Positions 16,901-24,133 of a stretch of DNA of 49,897 bases are shown piece after piece. The notes under the pieces are model-generated. The model saw nothing but the letters and a program-made list of their open reading frames with translations, was not told where the DNA came from and searched no databases. Both the position numbers and the translations under genes were made by a program. Source of the stretch: Clostridiales bacterium. GTDB taxonomy: Bacteria > Bacillota > Clostridia > Christensenellales > Borkfalkiaceae. The stretch is from NCBI GenBank assembly GCA_015055965.1, contig SVHG01000015.1, positions 8,213 to 58,109 of the forward strand. Direction: 5' to 3'. Numbering within the stretch: position 1 is the stretch's first letter; each line of letters begins with the position of its first letter.

Positions 16901-19900
16901 TGAAACTTCGGTATAGTTATTTGCCTTTAACCAAGCGATATATTCATCAGTAAAGAAGTATTGAGGCCATCTTGCTTCTGCGCTTAGCTTAATAGAAGCG
17001 CTACCTTCCTTAACGAAGCTTGCGTTAGTATTTAAAGAAACTACTGCGCCGGCATCAACGACTCTAAACATATCTAAATCCTTTAAGGTTTCCGCATCTC
17101 CGCTAAATTCCGTGGGAAGTGAGGTGTAGAACTTAATATTATCTAAATATACGTCCATATTTTCAGCGCGATTTTTATTAAACTGAATAGGATTGGTCGT
17201 ATTTAAATCGCTTACTTTTAGAACAACCGTGAACCATTCGTTTCTCATTGCAAAGGGAGCGTAATAAGCGCCTTGCATAGTGATTAGGTTGTTAGTAGTA
17301 TCGTCTACGTATAATTCAAAGCTAATAACGGTATAGCCCTTTGCCTTTAGCCAATCAATATACTCTTGAGTGAAGAAGTATTGAGGCCAGCAAGGTACTG
17401 CGCTTAGCTTTAATGAAGAGTTACCGCTCTTAACGAATTTAGCGTCGCTATTTAAAGCAATCTTATAATCGGGATTTTGAACGGTAAACATACTTAAGTC
17501 GCATTCGGTTTCTGCATCCCCAAAGTTATGACCGGTTGCAGGAACTTCGTTATCGGTATAGCTATCACCGCAAACTGTGCAGGTATAGGTGGTAAAGCCC
17601 TTTTCCGTGCAAGTGGGAGCGGTTACTACCCCTTCGCCGTAGCTATGGCCTAAAGCGGGAGCTAACTCTGCGCCACATACGGTACAGGTTTGAGCGGTGG
17701 TACAGGTTGCTTCTGCGCCGGCAGTATGACCTAAAGCTTCGCCTACGGTTTCGCCACAGTTAGAACAGGTCTTGGGTGCGGTACAGGTAGCGTCTACCCA
17801 AGCGTGACCTAAAGCAGGAGCTAATTCTATACCGCAAACGGTACAGGTTTGAGCGGTGGTACAGGTTGCTTCTGCACCGGCAGTATGACCTAAAGCTTCG
17901 CCTACGGTTTCGCCACACTTAGAGCAAGTCTTGGGAGCAGTACAGGTAGCGTCTACCCAAGCGTGCTTACATTCGGGAGATATTTCGCCACAAGCGCAAT
18001 CGCCGCTTGAGAAATCGTGAACTGAATAATCCTTCTTTTCTAAACAAACAGAGCATTCCGTCCAATGACCTAGCGCGTCGTGAGAAAGATCTTCCTTCCA
18101 GCTATGACCTAAAGCGTCAATTGCTTCTTGCTTAACTAATACTTCGTTACATACTGAGCAGTGCTTACCTTCGGTTAATCCGCTTTCCGTACAGGTGGGC
18201 GCTTTAGCAGCGTCTATAACTTCAGTATGACCTAAAGCAGCAACGCTTTCTTGTTTAACTAATACTTCGTTACATACTGAACAGTGCTTACCTTCGGTTA
18301 ATCCGCTTTCCGTACAGGTAGGAGCTTTAGCAGCGTCTATAACCTCGGTATGACCTAAAGCAGCAACCTCGTTATCGGTATAGCTATCGCCACAAGAGCA
18401 GGTGTAAGTTGTAAAGCCCTTTTGGGTACAGGTAGGATCTGTTACTACTGCAGTATAACTGTGAGTATGAGTTATGAACTGCATGTTATCAAGGTATACG
18501 TTAAGATTATAAGTATTATTCTTGTTGAACTGTAATCTGGTATCGGTAGTAATATTAGCAACCTTTAAGGTTACGGTAAACCACTTATCTACCTCGTACT
18601 TGGTAACTGCGCCTTCCATCATAACTACGTTAGCTTCAGAGCCGGCGTCGTCTATGTAAAGCTCGAATGAAATGCTTTCGTAGCCCTTTTCCTTTAGCCA
18701 ATCAATAAATTCTTGACTGAAGTAGTATTGAGGCCATTGAGGAACTGCGCTTAGCTTAATAGAGTTAGAGCCTTCCTTTACGAACGCGCTATCGCTATTT
18801 AAGGTTACGGTGTAAAGGTCGTTCTTAACGGTAAATATAGTTAAATCGTGAGCGCTTTCCGCACCGGTGTAATCTAAAACGGGTTCGTGGAACTGCATGT
18901 TATCAAGATATACGTTAAGAGCCTTAGCCGTATTCTTGTTGAACTGTAGTCTGGTAGCGGTAGTAATATTAGCAACCTTTAAGGTTACGCTAAACCACTT
19001 ATCTACCTCGTACTTGGTAACTGCGCCTTCCATCATAACTACGTTAGCTTCAGAGCCGGCGTCGTCTATGTAAAGCTCGAATGAAATGCTTTCGTAGCCC
19101 TTTTCCTTTAGCCAATCAATAAATTCTTGACTGAAGTAGTATTGAGGCCATTGAGGAACTGCGCTTAGCTTAATAGAGTTAGAGCCTTCCTTTACGAACG
19201 CGCTATCGCTATTTAAGGTTACGGTGTAAAGGTCGTTCTTAACGGTAAACATAGTTAAATCGTAAGAGCTTTCCGCACCGGTGTAATCTAAAACGGGTTC
19301 GTGGAATTGCATGTTATCAAGATATACGTTAAGATTCTTAGAGGTATTCTTGTTAAACTGTAATCTGGTGTTGGTAGTAAGGTCTGCAACCTTTAAGGTT
19401 ACGCTAAACCACTTATCTACCTCGTACTTAGTAACTGCGCCTTCCATCATAACTACGTTAGCTTCAGAGCCGGCGTCGTCTATGTAAAGCTCGAATGAAA
19501 TGCTTTCGTAGCCCTTTTCCTTTAGCCAATCAATAAATTCTTGACTGAAGTAGTATTGAGGCCATTGAGGAACTGCGTTTAGCTTAATAGATGCGCTACC
19601 GTCCTTTACGAAGGCGCTTTCAGTATTTAAAGATACGTTATAGTCACTGTTTTTAACGGTAAACATATAAACGTCGTCTTTAGTTTCTGATCCGGTGAAC
19701 TCGTGTTTTTCAACGGGCTTGCCTTCGTAGTCAAGTCTAATTTGACCAATGTAAATAGTTTCTAAGTTAATCCAGGTTGAACCGTCGTTTCTTGAAAAGT
19801 TCATTTCCAGATTTGCTAAAGTGTTGCCAGATTTTAATAATGCTTCAACGGGGATATATAACGATACCCATTTACCCGCATCTTCTGCATAAACCTTTTG

Positions 19901-21850
19901 ATAATGACTGTCGTTTGCGCCAACACGAACGTAGTGACCTGCTGCAACTGAAGGAACGAAAACGTCCACTACTAAATTCTTAACGCCTTCTAAAGAGAAC
20001 TTTTCAAATGAAGAGCCAAGCTTTAAGGTGGGCCACTTACCGCTACAAGAAACCTTTAAAGAACCCTTATTATTTAAGGTGTATTCTAATTTTTGGAAGT
20101 TGTAGCTGGTGTAAGATGAATGAACGTCGTCTAAATCACGGTAGTTTGCAAAGTCTAATACTACGTTTTCTGCCTTTTCGGTGGGCTCTTCAACGAAGGC
20201 TACGGTAAAGTTATCTACGTAAGAGTTAAATACGATCGGGCACCATCCGCCTTGGTTTGCGGGGTTAGATAAATCGTAGAACTCAACGCTTAACTGTAAG
20301 CCTTCTAAGGTGGTAACCCCTAATTCTGCAAGCTCTACCTTGGTTAAGCCGTAGCATACCCAATCGTTAGTTAGGGTGAAGCGCTTTAATACCTTACCCT
20401 GCTTGCCGTCACGAAGACCTAAGTATGCCTTTTGACCTTCCTTTAAGTCGTAGTCGGTTTTTGCGTAGAAATAAATATACGCAACGTTTTCTAGGTCAGC
20501 GTGAGGAATATCCGTCATCGTAATATAAGGCCATACGGAGGGTGAAGAGTGAATCATCAATGATGCAGTAGAGCCGTTTAGGCTGTGATGCTCTTTATTG
20601 GTAACGGTTAGCTTTAAGTGAGGTGATTTAAAGAAGTTAAGAGCAACCTCTTCTTCAAAGAATTCAATTTCGTTTGCCGCTCTTGAGCTTGCGCAAATTA
20701 GATTGAAATTCTTAGACGTCATAAGTCCGTTATAGTTAACGTTAATGCTTAATACGTATTTACCTGCTTGGGTAAAGGTGTAGCTGTTACCTGAAAGTTC
20801 AATAGCGTTAAAGCTTGCGTCGTATAGGATATAGCTTACTTCAGCTTCTATTTCGTTACCGCCGTACTTAACGATGGGAACGGGCATGTTAAATTCTTTA
20901 CCTACTACGGGATGAGTTACTTCAGCCTCAATTTCAATTACGTCTAAAACGGCTTCCGTATTAACTACGATATGGTCTACGTAAAGATTGAAGGTAGGAA
21001 CGTTAGCCTTGTTTTCAAAGTGGAAGGTAAAGCACTTAAGATCTTCACAAGTACCAACCTCCGGTTCAGCGCCTGATTTAGCCATCGGCTGAAATACCTT
21101 ATCAAAGTCACGAGCCTTAACCTCTACCTTAGTCCAAGACTTAGCTGCAAGGTTGAATTTTGCTGCGCCGTTAACCTCGTTACGCTGTAAGAAAATAGAA
21201 ATATCTTCTGAACCGTCGTTATAAACCCAGAATGAAATTGAATAGTAATCTGCAATATCTTCAATGGGAAGATCGCTAACTATAATGCCGGGCCAGGTTA
21301 CGTTGGTGTGCTGTAAAACCTCTAGCTTTAAGCTACCTTCGCCGTATCTTACGAATTTGGGATCGGTATTTAAAGAAAGATTGGTTATACCCTTTCCGGT
21401 AACGTTATTAAGTCTTATAGCGTTATCAAAGGTGTTAATTTCGTTTTCGCCGTAAACGTGAACTAAAATCTCTTTTGTTGCAACGTTTTCGCTTTTATCT
21501 GCAACGCTTACGTTAACGGTATAAGTACCGGGGTTTTGAGCAATAAAGCTGTAATCGGTTAACTGTACCGCTTCCCCTGCAAAGGTTACCTCTATGGAAG
21601 ATGAAAGCTCTGAATCGTAATTATCCTGAGCGGTAATCTTGGGTAAACGGAAGGTTTCGCCTGCTTTTACTATATATTCGCTTTCCCCGTCAACGGTAAT
21701 GGTGGGGGCAACGGTATCAGTTTTTTCAATAGAGCTTCCCGCGCTTTGTTCGGGAGAAACTGCGTCTACGTTTTCACAGGCAGATAAGGTTAAAGATGCT
21801 ACGAAAGCCACTATTAGGGTTAAAAGGGCTATTAATCTTGATTTTTTCAT
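13907..21850 (-). CDS. Giant modular surface lipoprotein (2647 residues)
   Basis: A signal peptide with lipobox LSAC (Cys25) anchors the protein to the membrane. Order of parts: a DUF5011/Ig-like domain ('VAPTITVDGESEYIVKAGE', about 47-135); carbohydrate-binding-like jelly rolls ('VRYGEGSLKLEVLQHTNVTWP') and a second Ig-like unit to about 700; three nearly identical 138-residue modules (about 710-1120; 'SAFVKEGSNSIKLSAVPQWP', 'FIDWLKEKGYESISFELYID', 'KWFSVTLKVA', YLDNMQF); a Cys-rich tract of CxxC repeats (about 1120-1445, 'CTESGLTEGKHCSVCNEVLV', CTAPKTCSKCGETVGEALGH); four more diverged copies of the 138-residue module (about 1450-1985); a second Cys-rich tract (about 1987-2123); and three C-terminal CBM9/DOMON-like units, each starting with an IDG(x)hDxxh strand (ILDGEVDSAYG, 'VIDGNLEEYAG', NIDGIFDDAIW). 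No catalytic domain was recognised, so binding to polysaccharide or to other cells is the best inference. AAAGGATAAT precedes the ATG. It lies 22 bases downstream of the phosphoesterase gene, in the same operon. Confidence 0.88.
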   Translation of the reverse strand: MKKSRLIALLTLIVAFVASLTLSACENVDAVSPEQSAGSSIEKTDTVAPTITVDGESEYIVKAGETFRLPKITAQDNYDSELSSSIEVTFAGEAVQLTDYSFIAQNPGTYTVNVSVADKSENVATKEILVHVYGENEINTFDNAIRLNNVTGKGITNLSLNTDPKFVRYGEGSLKLEVLQHTNVTWPGIIVSDLPIEDIADYYSISFWVYNDGSEDISIFLQRNEVNGAAKFNLAAKSWTKVEVKARDFDKVFQPMAKSGAEPEVGTCEDLKCFTFHFENKANVPTFNLYVDHIVVNTEAVLDVIEIEAEVTHPVVGKEFNMPVPIVKYGGNEIEAEVSYILYDASFNAIELSGNSYTFTQAGKYVLSINVNYNGLMTSKNFNLICASSRAANEIEFFEEEVALNFFKSPHLKLTVTNKEHHSLNGSTASLMIHSSPSVWPYITMTDIPHADLENVAYIYFYAKTDYDLKEGQKAYLGLRDGKQGKVLKRFTLTNDWVCYGLTKVELAELGVTTLEGLQLSVEFYDLSNPANQGGWCPIVFNSYVDNFTVAFVEEPTEKAENVVLDFANYRDLDDVHSSYTSYNFQKLEYTLNNKGSLKVSCSGKWPTLKLGSSFEKFSLEGVKNLVVDVFVPSVAAGHYVRVGANDSHYQKVYAEDAGKWVSLYIPVEALLKSGNTLANLEMNFSRNDGSTWINLETIYIGQIRLDYEGKPVEKHEFTGSETKDDVYMFTVKNSDYNVSLNTESAFVKDGSASIKLNAVPQWPQYYFSQEFIDWLKEKGYESISFELYIDDAGSEANVVMMEGAVTKYEVDKWFSVTLKVADLTTNTRLQFNKNTSKNLNVYLDNMQFHEPVLDYTGAESSYDLTMFTVKNDLYTVTLNSDSAFVKEGSNSIKLSAVPQWPQYYFSQEFIDWLKEKGYESISFELYIDDAGSEANVVMMEGAVTKYEVDKWFSVTLKVANITTATRLQFNKNTAKALNVYLDNMQFHEPVLDYTGAESAHDLTIFTVKNDLYTVTLNSDSAFVKEGSNSIKLSAVPQWPQYYFSQEFIDWLKEKGYESISFELYIDDAGSEANVVMMEGAVTKYEVDKWFTVTLKVANITTDTRLQFNKNNTYNLNVYLDNMQFITHTHSYTAVVTDPTCTQKGFTTYTCSCGDSYTDNEVAALGHTEVIDAAKAPTCTESGLTEGKHCSVCNEVLVKQESVAALGHTEVIDAAKAPTCTESGLTEGKHCSVCNEVLVKQEAIDALGHSWKEDLSHDALGHWTECSVCLEKKDYSVHDFSSGDCACGEISPECKHAWVDATCTAPKTCSKCGETVGEALGHTAGAEATCTTAQTCTVCGIELAPALGHAWVDATCTAPKTCSNCGETVGEALGHTAGAEATCTTAQTCTVCGAELAPALGHSYGEGVVTAPTCTEKGFTTYTCTVCGDSYTDNEVPATGHNFGDAETECDLSMFTVQNPDYKIALNSDAKFVKSGNSSLKLSAVPCWPQYFFTQEYIDWLKAKGYTVISFELYVDDTTNNLITMQGAYYAPFAMRNEWFTVVLKVSDLNTTNPIQFNKNRAENMDVYLDNIKFYTSLPTEFSGDAETLKDLDMFRVVDAGAVVSLNTNASFVKEGSASIKLSAEARWPQYFFTDEYIAWLKANNYTEVSFDIYIDSASSTTTVSAMEGAVTAFELDKWFNVTLSVASLESNNKIQFNKDAVAPLNAYVDNFQYVTEVKDFTGAETQRDLDMFTVENSLYTVTLNSDATFVKEGSNSIKLSAYTKWPRYYFSQTFIDWLNVNGYTTLSFDLYIDDAGSTANIEMMEGTVTSYSLDKWFNVTLSVASLSTSNFIQFNKDGEYTLNAYLDNVQFIKAGMPFLGDESASELRMFYVKNTDYKMAVNYDEAYITEGASSLKFTATPKWPRYFFTQEFIDWLKANDIETISFKLYFDSENFSSSVKSVGLYYKSSPTANTWISVSYAVSKLTVNSYLGVDKGAASSLSFYLDDMQFTYHSHSYTAVVTAPTCTEEGFTTHTCSCGDSYTDTIVASLGGHTAGAEATCTTAQTCTVCGAELAPALGHTEVIDAAKAPTCKETGLTEGKHCSACNEVLVKQESVSIIDHILDNNVCTMCGLHIYDGVILDGEVDSAYGEVATVAEYNEGRTITLRGVKTESGLLLHVVAVMNSVTTEATGNWSTVTNFEFRLNCGPQRYVNINGASFGVKDHVWENAVNADGKHIFTVELFVEADSIQTWAASDEVQVNYAWKAPGDAAYVRGNYINFWAYRDISAWNSDWYAAHLGGLNIGANDFSTGLDTYGVWPDNLRLTEEGLKIGYDASEAVIDGNLEEYAGLPTVLGGAQDDSSLTVSGKAGSDGLYVAITITHKARSGYNDVDWWLNDNLEFNINEMYNQQNIVLIKEGKLIHSGFWDKAAMISTGEEGSYTTTIELFAAGVANIYKVFVGINGTGFNGWQCIPTDVFFTPEGIVTEAPTYLPSANIDGIFDDAIWTEEVLSKSHTTTVNGATVTMVGVSADYGVHMGFTVIHKNPLTQQGHSDGSQWWHYLNLELRLGGMHADANQVIFGVKDNTMSRCTMAYVSTDNGDGTYTTVFEVFAPYWVYQGGGHRVPIIVGGVVDGDFARLWGANAWTNNAHDHNTHYVTPNGIIVAEQ
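18480..19720 (-). repeat. Three 414-bp in-gene tandem repeats, nearly identical
   Basis: The string CCACTTATCTACCTCGTACT recurs at 18581, 18995 and 19409, an exact spacing of 414 bp (138 codons). Between these points most of the DNA is identical, including silent positions. The four related protein modules between about 15890 and 17515 are far more diverged. This points to recent duplication or gene conversion of this block only. Confidence 0.92.
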
Positions 21851-21872
21851 ATTATCCTTTCACTCCTTCTTC

Positions 21873-23114
21873 TTACTTACCCGTATAATATACGGGAGCT
21901 ACGGTGAACGCGCTGCCGGTTACCGTGAATATCGTACCGCCAAGAAGATCTTCAGAATACTTATCGTAACGTGAGCTCTTCGTTCCAAATACCATACGCA
22001 CGCCTTGGTATAAGATGCTTGAATTGTTCTTATGTAGGTGACCTGCTAAAATAGCGTCTGCGCCGTTATTCTTAAAGGTATTGAAGGCTACCATGCTCTT
22101 ATCCATAGAACCGGGGTTTTGTCTTATAAAGCCAAAGTCGCCGTTATCGTTTTCGGGAATTTCTATATTGGGGGTAGTTCCTTCAACGTATCCGTATTGC
22201 TGAGCTGCTAGGTTGAACGCGTAAATGGGAACGTGAATACAAATGAATTGAGGCACTGCCTTGCCCGCAAACGCATTTATAGCAGCAACGCTTTCCTTAT
22301 ACCAATCAAGCTGAATTTGCTTAATTTCTTGCGCGGTTTGGTGTGAACCGTGGGTATCAATCATGAACACGCTACGAACGAATTCACCGTTTTGCTTAAT
22401 GGCAATAGAGAAGTTGCTGTAGCCTGAAATTTGCGTTCTGGTTCTGAATAAGCCGTGGGTTGAAGCTTCTAAATATTGGCATTGTTTTCTTGCATACCAA
22501 TCTTCCCAGCCCTCTTCTAACCATCTTGCGTATTCGCTATCCGAGTCGTTATCGTGGTTACCGAAAATAACAGCCCAGTAAATACCAAGTGAATCAAAAT
22601 AATCGGTTTGCTCTCTGAATAAGCTTCCGTTATCGTCGTAATCGCCGTAAACGTAGTCGCCGGTAATTAAGATTAGGTCGGGCTTAGTTTCTTCTACAAC
22701 GTAATCGATTATGTCGTACATAATATAATCCCTGTCAGAATAATCGGTTACCGCGCCGTTACCTAAACGAACTTGGGTATGGTCTATCATTTGCGTATCG
22801 GTTAGCTGTAAAATTCTAATGGGCTCATCTCCTTCTACGTTAAGAACGAAATCGGCAGGACATTCAGAGTTCTTTTCTAAAGAAACACGGCCCGCTTTTT
22901 CTACCTTATTGCGTAGATATTTAACCTCCTTTTGAGTAGTTGAAGGTTGAGTATTGTCCCCTTCGGGAACTATTACAACTGAATCGGGTGTTACGATTTC
23001 TTCCACACCGGAAGATGAATCAAGCCCGTCAACCGACTGAAAGCTACACGCGCCAAGTGATAACGCAAAGGTTAAGGAAATCACTATTGCTATAGCTTTG
23101 CTAAAAATTTTCAT
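21873..23114 (-). CDS. Calcineurin-like metallophosphoesterase, lipoprotein
   Basis: This 413-residue protein starts MKIFSKAIAIVISLTFALSL, with lipobox LGAC (Cys23), then a Ser/Glu/Pro-rich linker of about 70 residues. Metallophosphoesterase motifs: 'ILQLTDTQMI' (motif I, about 101-110), 'ITGDYVYGD' (GDxxxxG), 'FGNHDND' (GNHD/E), 'FICIHVPIY' and 'ILAGHLHKNN' (GHxH). Motif I is usually DxH, but here Asp106-Thr-Gln108, so one metal ligand is replaced or supplied elsewhere. The likely activity is hydrolysis of phosphoesters or nucleotides outside the cell; the substrate is unknown. The start is set at 23114 by AAAGGAGG nine bases upstream; the longer frame to 23189 overlaps the promoter. It is the first gene of the operon with the giant lipoprotein. 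Confidence 0.9.
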   Translation of the reverse strand: MKIFSKAIAIVISLTFALSLGACSFQSVDGLDSSSGVEEIVTPDSVVIVPEGDNTQPSTTQKEVKYLRNKVEKAGRVSLEKNSECPADFVLNVEGDEPIRILQLTDTQMIDHTQVRLGNGAVTDYSDRDYIMYDIIDYVVEETKPDLILITGDYVYGDYDDNGSLFREQTDYFDSLGIYWAVIFGNHDNDSDSEYARWLEEGWEDWYARKQCQYLEASTHGLFRTRTQISGYSNFSIAIKQNGEFVRSVFMIDTHGSHQTAQEIKQIQLDWYKESVAAINAFAGKAVPQFICIHVPIYAFNLAAQQYGYVEGTTPNIEIPENDNGDFGFIRQNPGSMDKSMVAFNTFKNNGADAILAGHLHKNNSSILYQGVRMVFGTKSSRYDKYSEDLLGGTIFTVTGSAFTVAPVYYTGK

Positions 23115-23154
23115 CTTTTTTTCCTCCTTTAGGAAAATTTTTATTTGTATAAAT

Positions 23155-23183
23155 ATATTAACAGTGCTATCTTTATTTTTCAA
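23155..23183 (-). promoter_or_regulatory. Sigma-A-like promoter of the lipoprotein operon
   Basis: On the minus strand TTGAAA (23178-23183), a 17-base spacer and TAATAT (23155-23160) stand about 40 bases before the ATG at 23114. Confidence 0.6.
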
Positions 23184-23265
23184 TACCAAGTTGTAAATTT
23201 TTATTGTTTTTTTTATAAAAAAGTAAAGAAAATCACACTAAATTATTATTTTAATCGTAAAATAA

Positions 23266-23304
23266 AGAAACGCGGAGTGTTTTTTCACTTCGCATTCCTT
23301 TTTT
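23266..23304. terminator. Hairpin terminator after the small membrane protein gene
   Basis: GAAACGCGGAGTG (23267-23279) pairs with CACTTCGCATTC (23286-23297) with one mismatch and one G-T pair around a T-rich loop. A-rich and T-rich flanks allow use on either strand; the gene it would serve is the minus-strand one ending at 23377. Confidence 0.6.
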
Positions 23305-23376
23305 GAAATTTATTTAATTAACGGCCTAAAATACTAACGAAGTTATCCTTTTGAAAGAATAATACTTAACTACGCG

Positions 23377-24072
23377 TTAAACGCTAACGCCGTATTCCGT
23401 CATTTTCTTTATTAAATACTCACACTCGCCGTTTAGCTTTTTAGAGCTTAACCCGTCTTCACGCAAAGGGGCTTTTAAGGAAAATTCAAGCTGAGTAATA
23501 CGCTCCCTTTCCTCGTCTGTTAAATTCTTATTCTTTAAGCAGTCTATTACGGAGCGAAGATAGGCAATATTCACGTCTACTACCTTATTATCCGCTCCCT
23601 TTTTTAACAAGCTGTTCGCGCTTAAAGAGTTTTGAGCCGTGCAGTTTATTGATGCTATGTTACCCGAAGATAAAAGTCGTTCTCTTTGCTGGGCGCGCTT
23701 TGCGTTCACAGCGTCTATTTCGCGCAAGATTAAAACCTTTCTATGAGCCAAAACAAGGCCGTATAGCGCGATTAACGCCATATACTTTAACAAACAAACC
23801 AAGTAAACGGATGCAATTTCCACGCTAAAATCTTTTGCGTAAGAAGCGTGCGTTATACACAAAAATAGGTCCAGCAAAAAACAAAATTTATAAAAACCGC
23901 CAAGCCAATTTACTCTTTTTTTCTTAAGATTGGCAAAAGAAGAAAGCCATAACAAATAAAGCGCGCCTAACAAAAACTGAAAGCAAAATAAAGCTATAGA
24001 AAAGTAAAAGAAAAATCCACCTTGCGCTTTACTTTTTAGCGCGTCGTTAAAAAAAATTAAGGGATCAACCAT
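23377..24072 (-). CDS. Uncharacterised membrane protein with cytoplasmic tail
   Basis: This 231-residue protein starts MVDPLIFFNDALKSKAQGG. Three hydrophobic segments are visible in the first 115 residues: 'FFFYFSIALFCFQFLLGALY', 'FYKFCFLLDLFLCITHA' and 'IASVYLVCLLKYMALIALYG'. The remaining half is soluble and charged ('DAVNAKRAQQRERLLSSGN', LTDEERERITQLEFSLKA), possibly helical. No family was recognised. The start at 24072 is chosen because GGAGGT lies five bases before it; an ATG 15 bases upstream lacks that spacing. It lies 61 bases downstream of addA in the same direction and may be the end of the addBA transcript, but nothing in the sequence ties it to recombination. Confidence 0.75.
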   Translation of the reverse strand: MVDPLIFFNDALKSKAQGGFFFYFSIALFCFQFLLGALYLLWLSSFANLKKKRVNWLGGFYKFCFLLDLFLCITHASYAKDFSVEIASVYLVCLLKYMALIALYGLVLAHRKVLILREIDAVNAKRAQQRERLLSSGNIASINCTAQNSLSANSLLKKGADNKVVDVNIAYLRSVIDCLKNKNLTDEERERITQLEFSLKAPLREDGLSSKKLNGECEYLIKKMTEYGVSV

Positions 24073-24133
24073 AAAACACCTCCGCAAAGGTTATGACCAA
24101 TCCCCTTAATAATTATACTTAAAAAATTATTTT

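Noticed and set aside
23764..23783. TATAGCGCGATTAACGCC inside the small membrane protein gene, and a similar string at 27074 in addA, as members of the conserved-loop family
   Set aside because: Both are in frame and encode ordinary residues (ALIALYG and NRAID), have no hairpin, and are explained by codon use.
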